NCBI RefSeq assembly: GCF_052060015.1
Contig: NZ_JBPODZ010000001.1
Coordinates: 682,001-746,000 of the forward strand
Length of the DNA stretch: 64,000 nt
Source of the DNA: Arhodomonas sp052060015
Lineage (GTDB): Bacteria > Pseudomonadota > Gammaproteobacteria > Nitrococcales > Nitrococcaceae
Direction of reading: 5' to 3'
Shown here piece by piece: positions 1-6,284 of this stretch. A program made the position numbers and the translations under genes. Under the pieces are notes generated by a model. The model saw only the letters and a list, made by a program, of their open reading frames with translations. It had not been told where the DNA came from and did no database searches. The first letter of the stretch is position 1. Every line of letters starts with the position of its first letter.

Positions 1-421
1 GGCCAACGCGGTGCTCGAGCACCTGGCGAGAAAGCTACCGGTGTCCCGCTGGCAACGTGACCTCACCGACTCCACGGCGCTGCGCAACATCGGCGTGGGC
101 CTCGCCCACACCCTGATCGCCTGCCAGGCCCTCGGCCGGGGCCTGGGCAAGCTGGAGGCGGACGAGGAGCGCCTGGCCGCGGACCTGGACGCCAACTGGG
201 AAGTGCTCGGCGAGGCCATCCAGACGGTGATGCGCCGCCACGGCATCGACGCCCCCTACGAGAAGCTCAAGGCCCTGACCCGGGGCAAGCGCATCGACCA
301 GCAGCGCCTCGGCGCGTTCGTCGCCGATCTGGCCCTGCCGGAGGCGGTGAAGGCGGAGCTCGCCGCCCTCACCCCGGCGCGCTACATCGGCCTCGCCGCG
401 GAGCAGGCCCGGAAGGTCTGA
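1..421 (+). CDS. purB: Adenylosuccinate lyase, C-terminal part (start lies outside the window)
   Basis: Only the last ~139 codons are present; the frame is open to base 2. PurB makes fumarate plus AMP from adenylosuccinate and acts at the SAICAR step of purine synthesis. The stretch SRWQRDLTDSTALRN, followed by the helix around IGVGLAHTLIA, is the characteristic C-terminal region of the bacterial (E. coli-type) enzyme. The stop TGA at 419-421 directly abuts the ATG of roxA at 422, so the two are translationally linked. The missing N-terminus is an effect of the window edge, not a truncation. Confidence 0.93.
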   Translation, partial: ANAVLEHLARKLPVSRWQRDLTDSTALRNIGVGLAHTLIACQALGRGLGKLEADEERLAADLDANWEVLGEAIQTVMRRHGIDAPYEKLKALTRGKRIDQQRLGAFVADLALPEAVKAELAALTPARYIGLAAEQARKV

Positions 422-1609
422 ATGCCCGCCCCCTTCGGTACCCTCAGCCGCGAGGCCTTCGTCGAGCGCTACTGGCAGCAGCGCCCGCTGGTGGTGCGCG
501 GCGCCTTCCCCGAACCCCCCGCCGGGCTGTCCGCCGAGGAGCTCGCCGGCCTCGCCACCGAGGCCGACGTGGAGTCCCGGGTGGTCATGGGCGAGACGGC
601 GCGGGAGGACTGGATCCTCCTCCACGGCCCCTTCGAGCCGGAGTTCTTTCAAGACACGCCGGACGCCGACTGGACCCTGCTGGTCCAGGATGTGGACAAG
701 CACCTGCCCGCCCTCGCCGCCTGGCTGGCACCCTTCCGTTTTGTCCCCGGCTGGCGCTTCGACGACCTGATGGTCAGCTACGCCGCGCCGGGCGGCACCG
801 TCGGGCCCCACGTGGACCGCTACGACGTCTTCCTGATCCAGGGCCAGGGCCGGCGCCGTTGGGCCATTCAGGACCCGCCACCGGAGGGCGAGCGGCTGCG
901 GGGGCACCCGGATCTCCGCCTGCTTGCCGATTTCGAGGCCACCGACGAGTGGGTCCTCGAGCCCGGGGACATGCTCTACCTGCCACCGGGCATCCCCCAC
1001 TACGGGGTCGCCGAGGACGACTGTCTGACCTACTCCGTGGGCTTCCGCGCACCCTCGGGCGCGGAGCTGCTGGCCGCATGGGCCCGGGGGCGCGTCGACG
1101 CCAACGGCGACGCCGGCCGCTACCATGATGCCCCGGGGGCGCTGCCGCCCCCCGGGCGCCTCACCACCGAAGAGCTGTCCGAGCTCCGGCGGCTGATCCG
1201 CGAGGCGGCGGCCGCCGACGACGACGCCCTGGACGACTGGATCGCCCGTTACCTCACCGAGCCCAAGGCCGCGTTCCGGGATCTCCACGGTGAGGAGGAG
1301 ACAGTGGCCAGCGTGGCCACGCGACTGGCGACCGATGCCGGGGTGTTGCTCAACCCCGCCGCCCGCCTGGTCCTGGCGGAGACCACTGGAGGGAGGCGCT
1401 GGTACCTCCAGGGCCAACTCGAGGACATCCCCGCGGCCGCTGCTGCGGCGGCGGAGCGCCTGGCCGCCGGCGCCACCCTGCACGCCGGGGACTTGCCGGC
1501 GTCGGCGAACGAACGCGAGGCCTTCCTCGAGTGGCTGGCGGACTGGCGCCATCGCGGCCTTGTCGTGTTTACCGACGAGCTCTCGGAGGAGGAGGACGAT
1601 GGACGCTGA
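422..1609 (+). CDS. roxA: JmjC/cupin ribosomal oxygenase, 50S L16 arginine hydroxylase (RoxA/YcfD)
   Basis: 395 aa. Fe(II)/2-oxoglutarate-dependent oxygenase that hydroxylates an arginine of ribosomal protein L16 in the characterised E. coli YcfD. The iron-binding triad is visible: H130 and D132 in GPHVDRYDVF, and H193 in PPGIPHYGV. The JmjC barrel spans roughly residues 90-210; the C-terminal third is the dimerisation and winged-helix part typical of ROX proteins. The length matches the family (~370-400 aa). The start is the ATG immediately after the purB stop. The 3' end overlaps the next gene by 11 bp. Substrate assignment is from family knowledge; the metal ligands are seen directly. Confidence 0.92.
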   Translation: MPAPFGTLSREAFVERYWQQRPLVVRGAFPEPPAGLSAEELAGLATEADVESRVVMGETAREDWILLHGPFEPEFFQDTPDADWTLLVQDVDKHLPALAAWLAPFRFVPGWRFDDLMVSYAAPGGTVGPHVDRYDVFLIQGQGRRRWAIQDPPPEGERLRGHPDLRLLADFEATDEWVLEPGDMLYLPPGIPHYGVAEDDCLTYSVGFRAPSGAELLAAWARGRVDANGDAGRYHDAPGALPPPGRLTTEELSELRRLIREAAAADDDALDDWIARYLTEPKAAFRDLHGEEETVASVATRLATDAGVLLNPAARLVLAETTGGRRWYLQGQLEDIPAAAAAAAERLAAGATLHAGDLPASANEREAFLEWLADWRHRGLVVFTDELSEEEDDGR

Positions 1610-2036
1610 CTCCTTCTGCGTCGAGGACGGGACCTGGACCGAGTGGGGATCGCTGGCGGCGCCCCTGCGACGCGAGGTGTTCGTCCACGAGCAGCGGGTC
1701 CCGGAATCGCTGGAGTGGGATGGTCTCGACCCGGAGTGCCACCATGTCATCGCCCTCGACGCCCAGGGACGGGCCATCGCCACGGCGCGGCTGACCCCGG
1801 ACGACCACCTCGGCCGCATGGCCGTGGCCCGCCGCTGGCGCCACCGCGGTGTCGGCCGGGCGGTCATGGTACGCGCCGAGCGGGTCGCCCGACGGCGGGG
1901 CAGCCGGGTGCTGGTGCTGGCGGCCCAGCTGTCGGCGCTGCCCTTTTATGAGAAGCTGGGCTACAGCGCCTATGGCGATGTATTCGAGGACGCGGGCATC
2001 CCCCACCGGATGATGTGCCGCGACTTGGCGGAGTGA
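1599..2036 (+). CDS. GNAT family N-acetyltransferase (YjcF/ElaA-like)
   Basis: 145 aa from the ATG at 1599. The frame is open further upstream, but that part is only the antiparallel shadow of roxA. Motifs of the YjcF/ElaA-type GNAT are clear: VFVHEQRVP near residues 28-34, EWDGLD at 39-44, and the acetyl-CoA pyrophosphate loop RHRGVGRAV at 81-89, then ALPFYEKLGY at 113-122. Transfer of an acetyl group from acetyl-CoA to an unknown amine is expected. It overlaps the end of roxA by 11 bp and precedes an unknown ORF by 14 bp, so it belongs to the purB-roxA operon. The substrate cannot be told from sequence. Confidence 0.88.
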   Translation: MDADSFCVEDGTWTEWGSLAAPLRREVFVHEQRVPESLEWDGLDPECHHVIALDAQGRAIATARLTPDDHLGRMAVARRWRHRGVGRAVMVRAERVARRRGSRVLVLAAQLSALPFYEKLGYSAYGDVFEDAGIPHRMMCRDLAE

Positions 2037-2050
2037 GCGGGAGGAGCCCC

Positions 2051-2548
2051 ATGAGCGGGAACGGAGCCGAGGAGCACACCGCAGAGCTCCAGGACCACGA
2101 GGGCGTGGTGGCCGCGGTGGACCGCCTGGCGGGGAGGGCCCGCAGCCGTATCGAGCTCCAGACCCCGGACCTGGAGCCCCGCTACTTCGACCGGGAGGCC
2201 TTCGTCCAACAGCTCGAGCGCTTCTGCCTGGACCATCGGGACGCCCGGGTGCGGCTGCTGGTGGGTGACCCCCTGGCCGCCGTTCGCCGCAGCCGCCGCC
2301 TGCTCCCCCTGGCCCGTCGGCTGACCAGCTATTTCGAGCTGCGCCGCCTGAGCCCGGCCCGGGCCCGCTCGCCGCGCAGCCTGCTCATCGTCGACGACCG
2401 TCACGCCGTCTACCGGCCGAACGCCGAGCGGCCCGGCGGCGTGATCATCGAGGACGATCCGGCCCGGGTCCAGCCCCTGGCCGACGAGCTCGCCGCGGCC
2501 TATGCCGACAGCGAGCCGGATACGGAATTCCGCGGCCTCTCCCTCTAG
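2051..2548 (+). CDS. Conserved hypothetical protein following the GNAT gene (DUF7931-like)
   Basis: 165 aa. The ATG at 2051 has a GGGAGGAG Shine-Dalgarno about 6-12 bases upstream. There is no signal peptide or membrane segment; the protein is soluble, Arg/Glu rich and cytoplasmic. It has an alternating helix-strand pattern (RVRLLVGDPLAAV, RSLLIVDDRHAVYRP) that recalls one half of a phospholipase-D-like fold. The HxK catalytic motif of true PLD enzymes is absent. Proteins of this kind accompany the same GNAT gene near purB in other gammaproteobacteria; from memory the family is catalogued as DUF7931. Function unknown. It ends 4 bp before the convergent nudF stop. Confidence 0.75.
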   Translation: MSGNGAEEHTAELQDHEGVVAAVDRLAGRARSRIELQTPDLEPRYFDREAFVQQLERFCLDHRDARVRLLVGDPLAAVRRSRRLLPLARRLTSYFELRRLSPARARSPRSLLIVDDRHAVYRPNAERPGGVIIEDDPARVQPLADELAAAYADSEPDTEFRGLSL

Positions 2549-2552
2549 CCCC

Positions 2553-3170
2553 CTACCACTCGAGCCCGCCTCCCACGCTGCCCCAGAGGTCGCGGACCCG
2601 TTCCCGGTTCAGCGCCAGCCACTGCAGCGCGATCAGGGGCATGGCGGCGTGAATGGTGCCATCCTCCACCATCGCCATGGCCTCGTCGAAGCCCATGATG
2701 TGTACCAGTATGTCCTCGCCCTCCTCGGCGAGGCCGTGGACCCCGCCGGCGAGCCTGGTGACGTCCACATGGGCACAGAACAGGCTCTGCTGTTCCGTGG
2801 TCCCACCGGGGCTGACGAGGTAGCGGTGGATCGGTAGGATCTCGCCCACCTCGCAGCCGGCCTCCTCCACCGCCTCCCGGCGGGCCACCTCCTCCGGGGG
2901 CTCCCCGGGCTCGATGATCCCGGCGATGATCTCCATCAGCCAGGGGCCACGGGGCGCGTCCAGGGCCCCGACCCGGAACTGCTCCACCAGCACCACCTGG
3001 TCACGGTCCGGATCGTAGGGCAGGATCCCCACGGAATGGCCCCGCTCGAAGACCTCCCGGGTGAGCACCGGCCCCATGCCACCCCGGAACTGCGCGTGGC
3101 GCAGGTGATAGCGGCGGAGGCGGAAATACCCCTGGAAGGCGTCCTCGGCGTCGATGATCTCGTAGTCCAT
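2553..3170 (-). CDS. nudF: ADP-ribose pyrophosphatase, NUDIX hydrolase
   Basis: 205 aa. Hydrolyses ADP-ribose to AMP and ribose-5-phosphate. A complete Nudix box lies at residues 84-106: G84, E90, then REAVEEAGC at 98-106 supplies the metal-binding glutamates. The N-terminal sheet (YEIIDAEDAFQGYFRL) and the VVLVEQFRVGA strand are typical of the NudF/TrgB subfamily, as is the length. Gene order is rlmD then nudF on the minus strand, 13 bp apart. It ends convergently 4 bp from the upstream operon, leaving no room for a terminator between them. Confidence 0.92.
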   Translation of the reverse strand: MDYEIIDAEDAFQGYFRLRRYHLRHAQFRGGMGPVLTREVFERGHSVGILPYDPDRDQVVLVEQFRVGALDAPRGPWLMEIIAGIIEPGEPPEEVARREAVEEAGCEVGEILPIHRYLVSPGGTTEQQSLFCAHVDVTRLAGGVHGLAEEGEDILVHIMGFDEAMAMVEDGTIHAAMPLIALQWLALNRERVRDLWGSVGGGLEW

Positions 3171-3183
3171 CCCTCCCCCTTCG

Positions 3184-4515
3184 TCAGTGACCCGGGCGGT
3201 CGAAAACGGCGATGCTCTCCACGTGGGCGGTGTGCGGGAACATATCCATCACCCCCGCCGCCGAGAGCCGGTAGCCGTGCTCGTGGACCAGCCGCCCCGC
3301 GTCCCGGGCCAGCGTCGCCGGCCCACAGGATACGTAGACGATTCGTCCCGCCCCCAGCGCCGCCACATTGGGCAGCACCTCCGCCGCCCCCGAGCGCGGC
3401 GGATCCAGAAGCACCCGGTCTATGCCGCCGCGCAGCCACGGGTCGGCACTGACGTCGGCGCTGAGATCGGCCACGTGGAAGACGGCGTTGTCGATGCCGT
3501 TGCGGCGGGCATTCTCGCGGCCGCGCTCCACCAGCGCCGCCTCCCCCTCCACGCCAATGACGGTACCGGCCCGGCTCGCCAGCGGCAGGGTGAAGTTGCC
3601 GAGCCCGCAGAAGAGGTCCAGCACGCGATCGTTCGGGGACGGATCCAGCAGCGCCACCGCCCGGTCCACCATGGCACGATTGATCGCGGCGTTCACCTGG
3701 GTGAAGTCCGCCGGGCCGAAGGTGAGCTCCAGGCCGAACGATGGCAGGGCGTAGCGGAGTTCCGGGGCCGTCGGCGACAGCGGCGTGATGGTGGTCTCGT
3801 TGCCGGGTTGCCCGTAGACCGTCAGCCCGGCACGTTCGCCGAAGGCGACCAGGGCCTCCCGGTCGGCAGCGCTCCAGGGCGCCAGGTTCCGGAAGACCAG
3901 GCCACCGTTGTCATCGCCGAGTGCCACCTCGATCTGGGGCACCCGGTCGCGTATCGACAACCCGCCGATCAGCGCCGCGAGCTCGGGCAAGCGCTCGCCG
4001 ACCCGGGGGTCGAGGACGTGACACTGGTCGATGTCCGCCACGAACGGGCTCATCTTCTCGCGAAACCCCACCAGCACGCGATCGCCCTTGGCGGGCACGT
4101 ACTTCACGCCCAGCCGGGCCCGGCGCCGGTAGCCCCAAACCGGGCCGGTGAGCGCCGGCAACCATTGCCCGGGCTCCACCCCACCGATGTGGCGCAGGTG
4201 CTCGGCCAGCACCCCCGCCTTGTGGACAATCTGGTCTTCCGGTGACAGGTGCTGGAGGCTGCAACCGCCGCACAGGCCGAAATGGGGGCAACGGGGCTCG
4301 ATGCGCCGTGGCGAGGGCTCCAGCACGTCCAGCACCCGGGCGTCATCGCGCCGCCGGTGGCGCTTCACGTACTGGAAGCGCACCCGCTCCCCGGCCAGGG
4401 CCCCGTCCACGAACACCGGCTTGTCGTCGACATGGGTAATGCCCCGGCCCTCGTGGCTAAAGCCCTCGATGACCGCCTCCACGGGCTCACGGGGAATGCG
4501 TCGCTTACGTCCCAT
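3184..4515 (-). CDS. rlmD: 23S rRNA (uracil-1939-C5)-methyltransferase
   Basis: 443 aa. SAM-dependent m5U1939 methyltransferase (RumA). The N-terminal TRAM domain covers about residues 8-68. The [4Fe-4S] cysteines are C76, C82 and C85 (CPHFGLCGGC) plus C165 (DIDQCHVL). The methyltransferase fold follows, with DLFCGLGNFTLPL (SAM motif I), LLDPPRSGA and the catalytic Cys in IVYVSCGPATLARD near the C-terminus. All key residues are present and the length is normal. The gene lies 6 bp downstream of the exonuclease gene in a minus-strand cysM-exonuclease-rlmD-nudF run. Confidence 0.95.
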   Translation of the reverse strand: MGRKRRIPREPVEAVIEGFSHEGRGITHVDDKPVFVDGALAGERVRFQYVKRHRRRDDARVLDVLEPSPRRIEPRCPHFGLCGGCSLQHLSPEDQIVHKAGVLAEHLRHIGGVEPGQWLPALTGPVWGYRRRARLGVKYVPAKGDRVLVGFREKMSPFVADIDQCHVLDPRVGERLPELAALIGGLSIRDRVPQIEVALGDDNGGLVFRNLAPWSAADREALVAFGERAGLTVYGQPGNETTITPLSPTAPELRYALPSFGLELTFGPADFTQVNAAINRAMVDRAVALLDPSPNDRVLDLFCGLGNFTLPLASRAGTVIGVEGEAALVERGRENARRNGIDNAVFHVADLSADVSADPWLRGGIDRVLLDPPRSGAAEVLPNVAALGAGRIVYVSCGPATLARDAGRLVHEHGYRLSAAGVMDMFPHTAHVESIAVFDRPGH

Positions 4516-4521
4516 AGGCGG

Positions 4522-5295
4522 TCAATCCCGGTGCCAGGCGGCCAGGAATTCGTCGAGGTGTGGTCGCCCGGCCTCGACCAGGGTCTCGCGGACCTGTTCG
4601 CAGGCGTCCCGATAGCCTGCCTCGTCGAGGCGGCCGCGCAGGCGCTCGAAGCGCAGATACAGCAGATAGGTGTTGAGCACGTCGGTCTCGCAGTAGTCCC
4701 GTACCGCGGCGAAATCCCCGGCCTCGATGCGCGCGCGCACCTGCCCCCCGCTCATGCCGAGCTTACCGGGTAGACCGCAAAGGGTAGCGATCTCGTCGAG
4801 GGGCGCATTGGCGCGGGGCTGAAAGCCCGCGAGCACGTCCATGAGGTCGGTGTGGCGCTCGTGGAAGCGATTGAGGTAGTTGTCCCAGCGGAATTCCCGG
4901 TCGTTGTCGCCGGTCTCGAAATAGCGTGGCGCGCTCAATCCGTGGATCAGGGCACGGTAGTGGAGTACCGGCAAATCGAAGCCGCCACCGTTCCAGGAGA
5001 CCAGGCGCGGGACGTAGCGCTCGAGGCCGTCAAAGAAGCGCTGGATGACCTCGCCCTCGTCGCTGTCGGCGTCACCAATGGAGAACACCCGGAACTTCCC
5101 GCCGATGCGCGCCGCCACCGAGATCACCACCACCCGGTGCAGGTGCAAGCGCAGGAAGTCACCGCCGCTCTCGCCGCGCCGCACCGCCAGCATGGCCTCG
5201 GCCACCTGGTGGTCATCCAGCCCCTCGAGGCCGAGCAGACGGCGCCCTCCGGTGACGTCCGGCACCGTCTCGATGTCGAAGGCGAAGACGTTCAT
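4522..5295 (-). CDS. Predicted 3'-5' exonuclease related to the DNA polymerase B exonuclease domain
   Basis: 257 aa from the ATG at 5295; an in-frame GTG two codons upstream (5301) is a weaker alternative. The DEDD exonuclease motifs are all visible: ExoI FDIETVPD near residues 5-12, ExoII WNGGGFDLPVL near the middle, and ExoIII YCETDVLNTYLLY near the C-terminus. This is the stand-alone PolB-exonuclease-like family (COG3298 type), without a polymerase domain. It presumably degrades DNA or RNA 3' ends using two metal ions; no physiological substrate is established for the family as far as I know. It follows cysM with about 6 bp between them. Confidence 0.87.
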   Translation of the reverse strand: MNVFAFDIETVPDVTGGRRLLGLEGLDDHQVAEAMLAVRRGESGGDFLRLHLHRVVVISVAARIGGKFRVFSIGDADSDEGEVIQRFFDGLERYVPRLVSWNGGGFDLPVLHYRALIHGLSAPRYFETGDNDREFRWDNYLNRFHERHTDLMDVLAGFQPRANAPLDEIATLCGLPGKLGMSGGQVRARIEAGDFAAVRDYCETDVLNTYLLYLRFERLRGRLDEAGYRDACEQVRETLVEAGRPHLDEFLAAWHRD

Positions 5296-5301
5296 CGCCA
5301 C

Positions 5302-6192
5302 TCAGTCCGGGAATACGCCGCTGGAGAGATAGCGGTCGCCGCGGTCGCAGACGATGGTCACGATGGTGGCGTCGCGGACCTCCTCGGCCAGGCGCAGGGC
5401 GGCCTGGACTGCGCCACCGGAGGAGACGCCGGCGAAGATGCCCTCCTCCGCGGCCATCCTGCAGGTCATCTCCTCGGCCTCGGCCTGACTGACCTCGATG
5501 GTGCGGTCCACGCGTTGCGGTTCGAAGATCCCCGGCAGATACGCCGGCGGCCACTTGCGGATCCCCGGGATGGTGGAGCCCTCGGAGGGCTGCACGCCGA
5601 CGATCTCCACCGCCGGGTCGCGCTCCTTGAGGTAGCGGGAGACGCCCATGATGGTCCCCGTGGTACCCATGGAGCTGACGAAGTGCGTGATCCCGCCGCC
5701 GGTGGCCTCCCAGACCTCCGGCCCCGTACCCTCGTAGTGGGCGCGCCAGTTATCCGGATTGGCGAACTGATCGAGCACCCGGCCGCGGCCCTCCGCCTGC
5801 ATGCGCTGGGCCAGGTCCCGGGCGCCTTCCATGCCGTCCTCCCGAGAGACCAGCACCAGCTCGGCACCGAACGCCTTCATCGAGGCGCGCCGTTCGGCGG
5901 TCATGTTCTCGGGCATGATCAGCACCATGCGGTAGCCGCGAATGGCCGCCGCCATGGCGAGGGCGATGCCGGTATTCCCGCTGGTCGCCTCGATCAGCGT
6001 GTCCCCGGGGCGGATCTCACCGCGCTCCTCGGCGCGCCGGATCATATTCACCGCCGGCCGGTCCTTTACCGAACCGGCGGGATTGTTACCCTCGAGCTTC
6101 AGCAGCACCGTATTGGATCCGCCGCGCCCGAGGCGCTGCAGACGCACCAGGGGAGTGCCGCCGACGTAGTCTTCGATGGTTGGGTATGACAT
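5302..6192 (-). CDS. cysM: Cysteine synthase B (O-acetylserine sulfhydrylase, CysM type)
   Basis: 296 aa. PLP enzyme making cysteine from O-acetylserine and sulfide or thiosulfate. The PLP-binding lysine is K43 in NPAGSVKDRP; the substrate/phosphate loop SGNTGIA follows, and SSGGAV is the C-terminal phosphate cup. The N-terminus (PTIEDYVGGTPLVRLQRL) aligns with Pseudomonas-type CysM without a gap, supporting the ATG at 6192. No Shine-Dalgarno precedes it, and a TAGAAT box sits only 8-13 bases upstream, so its mRNA may be leaderless. Its sulfur-assimilation regulator candidate CysB is encoded at 36134. Confidence 0.95.
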   Translation of the reverse strand: MSYPTIEDYVGGTPLVRLQRLGRGGSNTVLLKLEGNNPAGSVKDRPAVNMIRRAEERGEIRPGDTLIEATSGNTGIALAMAAAIRGYRMVLIMPENMTAERRASMKAFGAELVLVSREDGMEGARDLAQRMQAEGRGRVLDQFANPDNWRAHYEGTGPEVWEATGGGITHFVSSMGTTGTIMGVSRYLKERDPAVEIVGVQPSEGSTIPGIRKWPPAYLPGIFEPQRVDRTIEVSQAEAEEMTCRMAAEEGIFAGVSSGGAVQAALRLAEEVRDATIVTIVCDRGDRYLSSGVFPD

Positions 6193-6199
6193 GGCCGCG

Positions 6200-6205
6200 A
6201 TTCTA
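6200..6205 (-). promoter_or_regulatory. Candidate -10 element of cysM, very close to the ATG
   Basis: Read on the minus strand the hexamer is TAGAAT, five of six matches to TATAAT. It lies 8-13 bases before the cysM ATG, so transcription would begin at or within a base or two of the start codon. The -35 region, about 17 bases further up, is poor (TTCTGT). Confidence 0.4.
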
Positions 6206-6284
6206 GCCCATGGGCGACAGTGACAGAACCCACGCGGGCGGGCATCCTGCCCGGGTGCACGGCCATACGGGAAGGACCCCGTCG

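Noticed and set aside
35..1867. 610-codon minus-strand open frame opposite purB end, roxA and the GNAT gene
   Set aside because: The plus-strand genes have clear catalytic motifs and coupled starts. The antisense translation is Gly/Arg/Pro/Val-rich low complexity with no domain, a usual artefact at this GC content.
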